Of a stretch of DNA of 64,000 nucleotides, positions 25,321 through 33,682 are shown in pieces. The notes under the pieces were generated by a model that ran no database searches, was not told where the DNA came from, and saw only the letters and a list, made by a program, of their open reading frames with translations. Made by a program: the position numbers and the translations under genes. Source of the stretch: AP-15 sp035509615 (lineage in GTDB: Bacteria > Pseudomonadota > Alphaproteobacteria > ATCC43930 > CGMCC-115725); NCBI GenBank assembly GCA_035509615.1, contig DATJLK010000083.1:1-64000 (forward strand), written 5' to 3'. How positions within the stretch are numbered: position 1 is the stretch's first letter; every line of letters begins with the position of its first letter.

Positions 25321-25755
25321 TCAGCCGGGATCGCCGGTATCGGCGATGAGCCCGGCGCAGCCGATCCCGTAGACGGCGCAGGCCTCGTCGTTTTCCGATG
25401 TGTCGCCACTGATGCCGACAGCACCGAGGATTTCATCCGCGCGGTCGCGGATCAGCACCCCGCCCGGCACTGGTACGATCCTGCCGCCGGAAGCGACGCT
25501 GAGCGCCTGGATAAAGGACGGGTTGGCTGCGGCGCGGCGCGCGAATTCGCGTCCGCCGAACCCCATGCCGAGCGCGCCCCATGCCTTGCCGCCGGCGATT
25601 TCCGGCCGCAACAGGCTCGACCCGTCCTCGCGCTTCACCGCCTTGAGATGACCGCCCGCGTCAAGAACCACGACGGTGAGCGGCTTGAAGCCAAGTTCGC
25701 GACCTTTCTCCAGGGCTTTGTCGATGATCAGCGAGGCTTGTTGCAGGGTCAGCAT
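25321..25755 (-). CDS. GlcG/HbpS-type heme-binding-domain protein
   Basis: A 144-residue protein of the GlcG/HbpS (former DUF336) family. Diagnostic stretches are LTLQQASLIIDKALEKGREL, VVVLDAGGHLKAVKRED, and the glycine-rich end PVPGGVLIRDRADEILGAVGISG. HbpS binds heme and senses iron/heme stress in Streptomyces; GlcG is linked to glycolate use, and other members act on small organic acids. There is no signal peptide, so it is cytosolic here. The gene ends 18 bases from the convergent Sua5-type gene. Its closeness to katG and an Irr box is suggestive of heme biology but not proof. Confidence 0.82.
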   Translation of the reverse strand: MLTLQQASLIIDKALEKGRELGFKPLTVVVLDAGGHLKAVKREDGSSLLRPEIAGGKAWGALGMGFGGREFARRAAANPSFIQALSVASGGRIVPVPGGVLIRDRADEILGAVGISGDTSENDEACAVYGIGCAGLIADTGDPG

Positions 25756-25801
25756 CGAACCCGACTCCTTTCGATCAATCCGGTACGGTCAATCTGCTTG
25801 A

Positions 25802-25951
25802 TCAGTCTGCGACGCGGCGGATCAGGTCGGCCCATCGGTCGAGGACCGGCAGGATCTGGTCGGCTTTGGCCGAGAGCAGGGTGACCACCGCGCGAGTGAT
25901 GCCCTGGTCGCGATAGCGTTTCAGCCGGTCGAGATCCTCGGGAGCGCCTGG
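25802..25951 (-). pseudogene. C-terminal remnant of a luciferase-like (LLM) flavin/F420 monooxygenase
   Basis: Directly after the alpha/beta-hydrolase stop, an open stretch of about 49 codons reads GAPEDLDRLKRYRDQGITRA and then VVTLLSAKADQILPVLDRWA, ending in DLIRRVAD and a stop. This is the typical C-terminal end of LLM-class oxidoreductases (helix plus VV-x-L, then a final helix with DRWADLI). There is no start codon and the N-terminal 250 or so residues are missing, so it is a deletion remnant fused end to end with the neighbouring hydrolase gene. Confidence 0.65.
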
Positions 25952-26743
25952 TCATCGAGGCTCCCCCAGAAAACGGACGACGTGGTCGACAAAGACTTCG
26001 GGCTGCTCGATCTCGGGATGATGACCCGCGCGTTCGATCAATTCGAAGCGGGCGCCCGGGATCATCCCGGCAAAGACCCGCCCGTAATCCGGGCTGACGA
26101 CACCATCGCTGCCGCCCCACAATACCAGGGTTGGAACATCGATACGGCCTAGCCAACGGGGCAGCTGCGGATTGTACATGTAGGGATGCCAGGCGTAGAG
26201 GCACAGCGCTTCGCGATTGCGCGCATGGACTGTTAATGCCTCATCCGACATGGTGTCGTAGTCAGGTGCGCAGCGTTCGGGATCATGCCAGCTGCGGCGG
26301 CGTACCTCGGCCGGCGATTTGTTGAAGATGTCAAGAATGTCGGGGGTCTCGCGGTCGCTGATCTTGATGCCGAGAGGATCGACCAGGATCAGGCGGGCCA
26401 GACGATGGGTGCAGGCTGCCGCAATCTCGGCGGCAAGCCACCCTCCAAAGGAAAAGCCGACGACAGTAATCTTGCCCCCCGGCAGCGCGGCGAGCGTCGT
26501 GAGATAAAGATGGACAAGATCGTATATCGTATCGAAATCTTTGGGTCGCGGCGAACTGCCAAAACCCGGCGATGACGGAGCTATGATTTGTCCATGTCGG
26601 GCGAGCCGCTCAACAAACAACGCCTCGGGATCGATCGTGTCAAAGCCGTGCAGCAGCAATATCGGCCGTCCTGCACCGCGGCGCAGGACCTCCAGTTCGA
26701 TCCCCTGTACCGTCAATCGATCGGCCGCCGCATCACCCGTCAT
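25952..26743 (-). CDS. Alpha/beta-fold hydrolase
   Basis: A 263-residue cytosolic hydrolase. The oxyanion-loop motif LLLHGFDTIDPE, nucleophile elbow GFSFGGWLAAE (G-x-S-x-G), acid residue near VLWGGSDGVVSPDY and the catalytic His in ERAGHHPEIEQP give a complete triad. The family includes esterases, C-C bond hydrolases of aromatic meta-cleavage and haloperoxidase-like enzymes; the specificity is not evident. The ATG at 26743 has GGAGGAG 8 bases upstream and is preferred over an ATG 15 codons earlier. The gene is immediately followed by the LLM remnant, so it may once have been part of a catabolic cluster. Confidence 0.85.
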   Translation of the reverse strand: MTGDAAADRLTVQGIELEVLRRGAGRPILLLHGFDTIDPEALFVERLARHGQIIAPSSPGFGSSPRPKDFDTIYDLVHLYLTTLAALPGGKITVVGFSFGGWLAAEIAAACTHRLARLILVDPLGIKISDRETPDILDIFNKSPAEVRRRSWHDPERCAPDYDTMSDEALTVHARNREALCLYAWHPYMYNPQLPRWLGRIDVPTLVLWGGSDGVVSPDYGRVFAGMIPGARFELIERAGHHPEIEQPEVFVDHVVRFLGEPR

Positions 26744-26830
26744 CGCGCCTGCTCCTCCACCCAGCTTTTCGGGCGGAGTTATAGCCATGATCGAACGCCC
26801 GCCGAAACTGTCGCCGCGGTGGCGCGCCTC

Positions 26831-26875
26831 CCTCGCTGCCTCTGGCCTCGCTGCCTCTGGCCTCGCTGCCTCTGG
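26831..26875. repeat. Three perfect 15-bp tandem repeats
   Basis: CCTCGCTGCCTCTGG repeated three times without mismatch, between the divergent hydrolase and protease genes. Unit length divisible by three and perfect identity suggest recent slippage. Confidence 0.9.
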
Positions 26876-27010
26876 ACGCCGCTTGCCGGACGACTTAATT
26901 GTGCGCCCGACCGGAGACCGGATCGGCTGCCTCGGTCATCGTGACGGCAGCAGATCACCCGGAACTGTTTATCAAACTCCGCGACAGGCCGCTTGGCCGC
27001 AAAGGCACCG

Positions 27011-28372
27011 ATGATCACGATCCCCAACCTGTACCAGGCTGCCGTCAGAGTGGCGGCTGTAGGTTCGATCACCCTCACTCTTTACGGCTGCAACACCACC
27101 GGCGCCGGCGCCGCTTCGACACCGCCCGGCGATCCGGCCGACTTCGCGCTGCTGCAGACGGTCGCACGCGTCGTGCAGCGAAATTACGTCGAGCCGGTGT
27201 CGAGCGACGAACTGACCAAGGATGCACTGAAAGGCATGCTGACGCGGCTCGACCCGCATTCGGATTATATGGACCAGGATCAGTACCAGCAGATGAATGC
27301 GGTGACCCGCGGGCAATTCGGCGGGATCGGGATTGAGCTGACCCTGGAAGGCAAGACGCCGGAAGTGATCTCGGCGATCGACGGCACCCCGGCTGCCGCT
27401 GCCGGGATCGAGCCCGGCGACCGGATCGTCAAGATCGACGGTCTCGCGACGAACGGCATGGATGTCGAACAAGTCGTCAAGCGTTTGCGCGGACCCGCCG
27501 GGTCGCGCGTGACACTCCAAATCGCGCGCGCCAATCGGGCGCCGTTTGACGTCTACCTGACCCGCGCCATCATCCACGTCGTATCGGTCAAGTCGGCGCT
27601 GGAGGGCGACAAGATCGGCTATGCCCGGATCACGACTTTTACCGAGAACACGGCGAACGAACTCGCCGACGCCATCGCCAAGATGAAGGCCCAGGCGCGC
27701 GGGCGGCTCAACGGCTTCATCCTCGATCTGCGCAACGATCCGGGCGGGCTGCTCGATGCAGCCGTCGACGTCACCGGCGAATTTGTCGACGGCGGTACCG
27801 TGGTGACGACCCGTGGCCGCAATCGCGATGACGACCGGGTCTACCGCGCACCGGTCGCCGGCAACCTGATCCCCGGAGTCCCGATGGTCGTGCTGATCAA
27901 CAGCGCGTCGGCCTCGGCCGCCGAAATTGTGGCCGGGGCTTTGCAGGATGATCACCGCGCCACGATCATGGGCACTCGCAGCTTTGGCAAAGGCTCGGTG
28001 CAGACAATCATCCCGATCGAGGGTCACGGCGCGTTGCGGCTGACGACAGCGCTCTACTACACCCCCGCGGGCCGTTCGATCCAGGATCAGGGCATCAGTC
28101 CGGATATTGTTCTGAGCCTCCCCAAAAACGAAGAGGTCGCCAATGCCGTGCTGAGCCACGAAAGCGATCTCTACGGCGCGTTTAAAAACGCCGGATCGTT
28201 AAACGGACGGCCGACAAAGACCGAGACTGCTGCGCTCGAGGGCGGCAGCGACACCGACGAACACCCGATCAAACCGCTGATCATCGGCACCAGCAAGGAC
28301 GCGCAACTCGAGGCCGCGATCGATTACCTGCAGCGAGCGGTGCGCGGCGAAACCGGCGCACACCCTGGCTAG
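27011..28372 (+). CDS. ctpA: Carboxy-terminal processing protease CtpA-like, S41 family, lipoprotein
   Basis: Periplasmic serine protease (453 aa) that trims or degrades exported proteins. The N-terminal signal carries a lipobox (TLTLYGC, Cys27), implying anchoring in the membrane. Then come an N-terminal helical part, a PDZ domain (about residues 95-180, FGGIGIELTLEGKTPEVISA with the GLATNGM... loop) and the S41 catalytic domain with the Ser region INSASASAAEIVAGALQDD and the Lys in GTRSFGKGSVQT, forming the Ser-Lys dyad. The ATG at 27011 was chosen because it directly precedes the signal peptide. A long palindromic repeat begins 4 bases after the stop. Confidence 0.92.
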   Translation: MITIPNLYQAAVRVAAVGSITLTLYGCNTTGAGAASTPPGDPADFALLQTVARVVQRNYVEPVSSDELTKDALKGMLTRLDPHSDYMDQDQYQQMNAVTRGQFGGIGIELTLEGKTPEVISAIDGTPAAAAGIEPGDRIVKIDGLATNGMDVEQVVKRLRGPAGSRVTLQIARANRAPFDVYLTRAIIHVVSVKSALEGDKIGYARITTFTENTANELADAIAKMKAQARGRLNGFILDLRNDPGGLLDAAVDVTGEFVDGGTVVTTRGRNRDDDRVYRAPVAGNLIPGVPMVVLINSASASAAEIVAGALQDDHRATIMGTRSFGKGSVQTIIPIEGHGALRLTTALYYTPAGRSIQDQGISPDIVLSLPKNEEVANAVLSHESDLYGAFKNAGSLNGRPTKTETAALEGGSDTDEHPIKPLIIGTSKDAQLEAAIDYLQRAVRGETGAHPG

Positions 28373-28375
28373 CTC

Positions 28376-28430
28376 GAGCAGGATTGCATGAAATGGAAAA
28401 GAGCTTCCATTTTTTGCGTGAATCCTGCTC
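28376..28430 (+). repeat. 55-bp palindromic repeat/terminator-like hairpin
   Basis: Outer arms GAGCAGGATT / AATCCTGCTC pair perfectly; an inner 8-bp stem AAATGGAA / TTCCATTT closes on a 6-base loop, with a 3-base bulge between. A T-run lies within the right half. This GAGCAGGATT palindrome class is seen as a dispersed element in alphaproteobacteria. Here it may act as the terminator of the protease gene. Confidence 0.75.
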
Positions 28431-28509
28431 TCGATTCCAAGGGTGAGACCATAAATTCGCAACGTCATCTGCCTGACCGCCCCGGTCAAGATCGGCTGGG
28501 CAAAACGGG

Positions 28510-29859
28510 TCAGCGGGGATGGGCCGGCAGCGGCAGCCGCGCGACAAGCGTATAGCGCAGCCCGCGGCCGACCCAACGGATCAGGGAACCGATGCTGGCG
28601 AGGTGACCGTAATCGTCGAACTGGAACAATACGAACAGCGCATAGGCCTTGCGCGGATCGATCGACCGCAACAGCCGGATGCGGACAAACATCGTGATCC
28701 CGAGATCGCTCAGGTGATTGTTGTGCAACGCGTCGCCGATCGTCGCTTTTGGCACGTCGATGACGAAATCGCCCTGCCCTTCCCCGCTGGCCTCGCGCAG
28801 ACATCCGCGCCGCGGGTCGTAAGCAAAGCTGCGCTCGCCGAGCCGGAACGCGAAGCCGCGCGGGAATAGCAGGCGATGCAGCCAACGAAACGCGTTGAGC
28901 TTGCGCTCGAACTGTTTGATCTGATCATCCGAGATTTGCACCGTCGCTTCCGCTTTTAGGCGCTCGCCGGCGCGCCGGGCGATCAGCGATGCGTCGACTG
29001 GCCGGTATTGATCAACCGCGACGGCGTTGTAGCTGAAATCGGCAAGATCGAGGGTGGTATAAGGCGGCAACAATCGCGCCCGCGAGCGCCAGTAGCGGCT
29101 CAGGTCGTCATAGGTCGTACGGTAATCATTCGCCCAGACGCTGTCGGGGCGGCAAAACACCGCTTGGCTGGCGAATGGCAGGTAATGGTCCACGTCGAGC
29201 CGGTCACATAATCGACAGACATAATCGACGTAATGCCGCGGCGAGCGCAGCGACATGACCCCGTCGTCGTCGATAAAGCTGTTGACGACACTTGCCGGCG
29301 AATAGCTGCACAGCAATATCCGCGGTTTGTCGACCCGGTCGGCGAGACGCCGGATCGCCCGCAAAACCGGGGACAAAGGCTTGGCATCGTTAAGGTTGAG
29401 GATCAAGGCACTCGGCGTATCGATCAGCAGCAGGCTGTCGTCGTTCCACACCGGAAGCGACAAGATCGACACGCCTTCGCCCAGCGGCAGCCAGCGCATC
29501 GGCGGGGTCGCTTTGGCGCGATAGCCGCGTTCGACCAGATGTCGCACCCAGCCTTGTTCCGCCAAATCGGGAAACAGATAGAGCGGCGCCTTGCCGAGGC
29601 GACGGATCGACGGCGTATGGAAATGATCGGGATGCTCGTGCGTCACATAGACGTGCGCGGTTGTTGCAAGCCATTCGATCTCATCGGCGCTCGGATAATG
29701 CTGCAGCCACCAGCTGCGCCAATACACCGAGCCGACAAGCCACGGATCGGTCAGCAACAATGGACGCTCGCCATCGCGATAGACCGCGAGCGAGGCATGG
29801 CCGAGGGTGCGCACCTTCAGGCGGGGCACCATCGCGGGGCGGTTGTCCACCGGGTTCAA
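28510..29859 (-). CDS. Metallo-beta-lactamase-fold protein, distantly CMAH-like
   Basis: A 449-residue cytosolic protein. Its first half has the MBL fold: LLLTDPWLVGSVYW then YVTHEHPDHFHTPSI (the H-x-H-x-D-H metal motif). The D-P-W-L-x-G plus S-W-W-L pattern before the metal site recalls the Rieske-less MBL part of CMP-N-acetylneuraminate-hydroxylase-like proteins, but I regard that as distant. The C-terminal about 180 residues (FERKLNAFRWLHRLLFPRGF onward) are not recognised. It starts at a TTG overlapping the upstream stop by four bases; an ATG at 29832 is an alternative. It is the last gene of a three-gene coupled operon. Confidence 0.75.
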   Translation of the reverse strand: MNPVDNRPAMVPRLKVRTLGHASLAVYRDGERPLLLTDPWLVGSVYWRSWWLQHYPSADEIEWLATTAHVYVTHEHPDHFHTPSIRRLGKAPLYLFPDLAEQGWVRHLVERGYRAKATPPMRWLPLGEGVSILSLPVWNDDSLLLIDTPSALILNLNDAKPLSPVLRAIRRLADRVDKPRILLCSYSPASVVNSFIDDDGVMSLRSPRHYVDYVCRLCDRLDVDHYLPFASQAVFCRPDSVWANDYRTTYDDLSRYWRSRARLLPPYTTLDLADFSYNAVAVDQYRPVDASLIARRAGERLKAEATVQISDDQIKQFERKLNAFRWLHRLLFPRGFAFRLGERSFAYDPRRGCLREASGEGQGDFVIDVPKATIGDALHNNHLSDLGITMFVRIRLLRSIDPRKAYALFVLFQFDDYGHLASIGSLIRWVGRGLRYTLVARLPLPAHPR

Positions 29860-30785
29860 GCCGCTGGCAACGCCGGCGGATCCTCGCGCAGGACGTCCTC
29901 GGCAAGGCTGTTGTCGACGGCCTGTTCGAACGATGCGCCGTGCCGGACAAAACCGCCGGAGACGAGGGCCGTCCGCAGCCGTTCATAGCCTACGCGCGGC
30001 AGGATCGGATTTTGCCCCCAGATCGCAAGCTCGCGATAGCGTGCGATCGCCGCGCGCATCAGCTGCGGCGACACCTCTGGAAAATAGGATTGGGCGGCCT
30101 CGGCCAGCATGTCAGGCGGGTTCGCATGCAGCCATTTTTGCGTGCGGTAGAGCGCGCGCACCAGCTTTTTGCACTCCTCGCGCTTTGCCGCGAGCACCGA
30201 GCGGCGCGTATAAAACGCGGTATAGGAAGTCGGCCCGCGCGATGCCGCGGCGTACCAGATATGGCCGTCGCCGGACGCAACAAGCTCCTCGACATAGGGT
30301 TGGAACAGCTGAACGACATCGATCTCGCCGCGGCGCAAGGCGAGCGTGTTGTGCGCCATCGTGCGGTCGGCGATGCGCGGCAGCCGATCGGGGTCGAGGC
30401 CAGCGCGGCGCAGATCATCCTGAAGGCACAACCAGGGGGTCGGCACCTCGCTGACGGTCGCGACCCGCCGGCCATAAAGATCGGCAAAGGCAAAATTCGG
30501 CCGCGGCTCACGCCCGACGAGAAAAAACGGGTCGCGGGTCACCGCCTCGCCGATACAGACGAGATCGCAGTCGGGCCGGGCTTCGTAGAGCTGATTGACC
30601 CGCATCGGCCCGCCCCAGCTGACATCGACCGTGCCGGCAAAGAGCCCGTCCGGTGCGTTCCCCGGCGACGGCGCACTGGCGAATTTGACATCGAGCCCTT
30701 CGCGCGCGAAGGCGCCGAGCGCAAAGCACGCATAGAACGGCGCATAAAAGAGCCCGCGCAGCGTCTCCTGCAGAATGATCGCCAT
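29856..30785 (-). CDS. NMT1/THI5-like (SsuA-type) substrate-binding protein without signal peptide
   Basis: A 309-residue periplasmic-binding-fold protein of the NMT1/SsuA group. The opening ETLRGLFYAPFYACFALGAF and following EGLDVKFASAPSPGNAPDG match the family, as does the conserved WGGPMRV region. Unlike ABC-importer components it starts straight into the first strand with no signal peptide or lipobox, so it is expected in the cytosol, as is yeast-type THI5 and some pyrimidine-metabolising homologues. No permease or ATPase is nearby. It lies 5 bases after the M20 amidohydrolase gene and overlaps the next start, so the three genes form one translational unit. Confidence 0.8.
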   Translation of the reverse strand: MAIILQETLRGLFYAPFYACFALGAFAREGLDVKFASAPSPGNAPDGLFAGTVDVSWGGPMRVNQLYEARPDCDLVCIGEAVTRDPFFLVGREPRPNFAFADLYGRRVATVSEVPTPWLCLQDDLRRAGLDPDRLPRIADRTMAHNTLALRRGEIDVVQLFQPYVEELVASGDGHIWYAAASRGPTSYTAFYTRRSVLAAKREECKKLVRALYRTQKWLHANPPDMLAEAAQSYFPEVSPQLMRAAIARYRELAIWGQNPILPRVGYERLRTALVSGGFVRHGASFEQAVDNSLAEDVLREDPPALPAA

Positions 30786-30790
30786 CGTGT

Positions 30791-32020
30791 CTACCGTCTC
30801 GCCTGGAGGATGCGGAAGGCGGCGTCAGCAAAAACCCGAGCACCGAGGACGATATCATCCTCGCCCGTGTCTTCGGACCAGTGATGACTGACGCCGCCGA
30901 GGCTCGGGATAAACATCATCCCGGCCGGCATGCATTCCGCCAGCACCGCGGCATCGTGGCCCGCAGCGCTCGGCATCCGCAGGTGCAGCCCTGGGGCGTG
31001 ATGTTCGGCCGCCGCCTCGATCGAAGCCTGAAAGCCGGGGTCCATCGGCGTTGGCGCGCTCCGCGCCACCGGCTCGATCGCCACCCGGCACGGGCCCGAC
31101 CGATTGGCGTCGGCGACCAGCGCTGACAGCGCGCTCTCGCAGGCGTCGAGATAGCCGAGATCGGGATCGCGAAACTGCAGCTGCATTTCGGCGTGGCCGG
31201 GAATGACCGACGGCGCGTTCGGCTCCAATCCCATGCGCCCGATCGTCCATACGGTGCGCGGGCCGGCGATCTCGGCAAAGCGGTCATGGATGCGGGTCGC
31301 CAGCCGCACCATCGCCACCCCGGCATCCCTGCGCCTGACCATGCGCGTGGTTCCGGCATGGTTCTGCTCACCGGTAAAGCTGATCCGGAAATTGCGGATG
31401 CCGACGATGGTCTCGACAACACCGAGGTGCAGCCCGGATGCATCGAGGGTGTCGCCCTGCTCGATATGGGCTTCGAGATAGCCGATATGGCGCCCCGGCT
31501 CGACCCGTTCGCGGGCGCGGCCAGCAAAACCGGCCTCGGCGAGCGCCGCGCGCAGCGTCTTGCCGGTATCGCGGCCGGTGATCCGGTCGATCTCGTCCTC
31601 GGTCAATCCGCCGATATAGGAGCGGCTGCCGAGATAGCTGCTGTAATGCCCTTCCTCGTCGGCCCAGGCGGCGACTTCGATGCCGAACCCGGCGCAATCG
31701 GGGTCTGCGGCAAAAGCGCGGGCGAGTTCGAGCCCATAGATCACGCCAAGAGCACCGTCGAGCCAGCCGCCATAAGGCTGGGTCTCGCTGTGCGAACCGA
31801 TCAGCAGCCGGCGCTGCGCCTGCGGATCATAGGCGATAACATTGCCGACGCCATCGATGACCGGATCGAGACCGGCCTCGCGCAGCCGCCCGGCAAGCCA
31901 GTGGCGCGCGGCGACATCGTCAGGCGAATAGGTCGGGCGGTGGACGCCGGTCTTGTAATGCCCGAATTCGGCCAATCGCTTGAGATCGGCAACGACGCGC
32001 TCCCCATCAATGGTCGGCAT
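30791..32020 (-). CDS. M20 amidohydrolase, allantoate/N-carbamoyl-amino-acid hydrolase type
   Basis: Metal-dependent hydrolase of 409 aa. The family landmarks are LIGSHSETQPYGGWLDGALG (metal-ligand His and Asp), AWADEEGHYSS (catalytic Glu pair), EAHIEQGDTLD, and FTGEQNHAGTTRM at the dimerisation domain; the C-terminal metal-ligand His is in GGVSHHWSEDTGEDD. Where the standard family has S-H-x-D-T/S, this protein has S-H-S-E-T, a substitution at the residue after the ligand. Likely substrates are ureido or carbamoyl compounds from purine or pyrimidine breakdown. The ATG at 32020 fits the family N-terminus; a longer reading upstream is not coding. Confidence 0.85.
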   Translation of the reverse strand: MPTIDGERVVADLKRLAEFGHYKTGVHRPTYSPDDVAARHWLAGRLREAGLDPVIDGVGNVIAYDPQAQRRLLIGSHSETQPYGGWLDGALGVIYGLELARAFAADPDCAGFGIEVAAWADEEGHYSSYLGSRSYIGGLTEDEIDRITGRDTGKTLRAALAEAGFAGRARERVEPGRHIGYLEAHIEQGDTLDASGLHLGVVETIVGIRNFRISFTGEQNHAGTTRMVRRRDAGVAMVRLATRIHDRFAEIAGPRTVWTIGRMGLEPNAPSVIPGHAEMQLQFRDPDLGYLDACESALSALVADANRSGPCRVAIEPVARSAPTPMDPGFQASIEAAAEHHAPGLHLRMPSAAGHDAAVLAECMPAGMMFIPSLGGVSHHWSEDTGEDDIVLGARVFADAAFRILQARR

Positions 32021-32328
32021 GTTTCCTGGCCTCGATTGTCGGCAGGCAGAGAACCCGGATCGGGTCGATGCGATCTTGCGACCCGGACAGATGTTACCCA
32101 TTTGGCCACTTCCGCGGAAGCGGGGGACGAACCCGACCCTCGATCTGCCGGCCCTCGGTTCCCGCATTCCCGCGCCCGCATTCCCGCGAACGACGAGGAC
32201 GGCAGCGGATACGAGAGGCAAACCGTGCCACTCCTGCTCAGACTGGGCCTGACACAAGCTCGCTCCAGTTGCGCCCTCAAAAGACCGCCGCGGACGCATC
32301 CGGGTCTGGAGCCTGAGGCTCGGGCGGA
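32021..32328. other. Intergenic region with no recognised gene
   Basis: About 310 bases between the acyl-CoA dehydrogenase stop and the start of the amidohydrolase operon, both minus strand. It contains a short GCATTCCCGCG duplication near 32165-32190 but no supported gene; it probably carries the operon promoter. Confidence 0.4.
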
Positions 32329-33504
32329 TCAATACGATTTCGGCAGGCCGAGGACGCGCTCGGCGATGTGCGACAGGATCAGTTGCGGGCTGACGGGTGC
32401 GATGCGCGCGATCTGGATTTCGCGGAAATAGCGCTCGACATGGTATTCGCGGGCATAGCCCATCCCGCCATGGGTCATGACCGCGGTCTCGCAGGCGCGA
32501 AACCCGGCTTCGGCAGCACAATATTTTGCTGCGTTGGCATAGGCGCCAACCCGGCCCGCCTCCTCGCCGCGGTCATAGGCGGCCGCTGCGCGCAACACCA
32601 TCAATTCGGCCGCTTCGAGTTCGATCCAGCGCTCTGCGAGCGGATGCTGGATCGCCTGGTTCTGGCCGATCGGCCGGCCAAAGACCACCCGCTCCCGGGC
32701 ATAGCGGGCGGCGCGGTTGAGCGCCGCGCGGCCGAGCCCGACCGCCTCGGCGGCGATCAGGATGCGCTCGGGGTTCATGCCGTGAAGGATGTAGTGGAAT
32801 CCCTTGCCCTCCTCGCCGATCCGGTCGCACTCCGGCACTTCGAGCCCGTCGATAAAGAGCAGGTTTGAGTCCACCGCCTTGCGGCCCATTTTCGGGATCT
32901 CGCGGACCTCGACCTTGCGGCGGTCGAGATCGGTATAGAACAGGGTCATACCGAGCGACGGCCGCGACGCCTGCTCTATCGGAGTGGTGCGCGCCAGGAT
33001 CAGCATCTTTTCGGCGACCTGTGCGGTCGATATCCAGATCTTGCGGCCCGACAGCACATAGCGGTCGCCGCGGCGGTCGGCCCGGGTCTTCAGCCGCGTC
33101 GTGTCGAGCCCGGCATCGGGCTCGGTCACCGCAAAACAGGTTTTTTCTTCACCGGCGATCAATGGCGGCAGAAAGCGTCGCTTCTGCTCGTCGGTGGCGA
33201 AGACCACGACCGGGTGCAGGCCGAATATGTTCATGTGGATCGCCGAGGCGCCGCTGAACCCCGCACCCGATTCGGCGACCGCCTGCATCAGCACCGCCGC
33301 TTCGGTAATGCCAAGCCCGCTGCCGCCATATTCGCGCGGCATCGCGATGCCAAGCCACCCCGCCGCGGCCATCGCCCGGTGGAACTCGTGCGGAAACCCA
33401 CCCTCGGTGTCTTTGGTGAGCCAATAATCGTCGCCAAACCGCGCGCACAACCGCGCCACCGCCACCCGGATCTCCCGCTGCTCGTCGGTCGCAGTGAAGG
33501 TCAT
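32329..33504 (-). CDS. Acyl-CoA dehydrogenase
   Basis: FAD-dependent dehydrogenase of 391 aa that introduces the alpha-beta double bond in an acyl-CoA and passes electrons to ETF. Typical stretches are TCFAVTEPDAGLDTTRLKT and KIWISTAQVAEKMLILAR in the beta domain, and THGGMGYAREYHVERYFREI in the C-terminal helical domain. The usual C-terminal catalytic glutamate (Y-E-G-T) is missing; the sequence there is IARIAPVSPQLIL. A glutamate does occur at residue 246 (HGMNPERILIAAE), the position of the catalytic base in isovaleryl-CoA and long-chain enzymes, so a branched-chain-type active site is likely. Confidence 0.9.
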   Translation of the reverse strand: MTFTATDEQREIRVAVARLCARFGDDYWLTKDTEGGFPHEFHRAMAAAGWLGIAMPREYGGSGLGITEAAVLMQAVAESGAGFSGASAIHMNIFGLHPVVVFATDEQKRRFLPPLIAGEEKTCFAVTEPDAGLDTTRLKTRADRRGDRYVLSGRKIWISTAQVAEKMLILARTTPIEQASRPSLGMTLFYTDLDRRKVEVREIPKMGRKAVDSNLLFIDGLEVPECDRIGEEGKGFHYILHGMNPERILIAAEAVGLGRAALNRAARYARERVVFGRPIGQNQAIQHPLAERWIELEAAELMVLRAAAAYDRGEEAGRVGAYANAAKYCAAEAGFRACETAVMTHGGMGYAREYHVERYFREIQIARIAPVSPQLILSHIAERVLGLPKSY

Positions 33505-33682
33505 TCCGCTCTCCGCCCCAGTGATCCCGGCATATCAGACCGCGGTCGTGCGAGATAGGGTTCCTGCATCGGGCCGGATGCAAAGAACCGGCATGCCTAA
33601 CTGAGGCCAGGAAAGTGGCTCCGCTTCCACCCCGCCGCTTCCGGTATCAACCCGTCGATCGCACGCCTATATTCTCTGCCAC

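Noticed and set aside
26831..26875. CRISPR-like repeats
   Set aside because: The units are directly adjacent without spacers.
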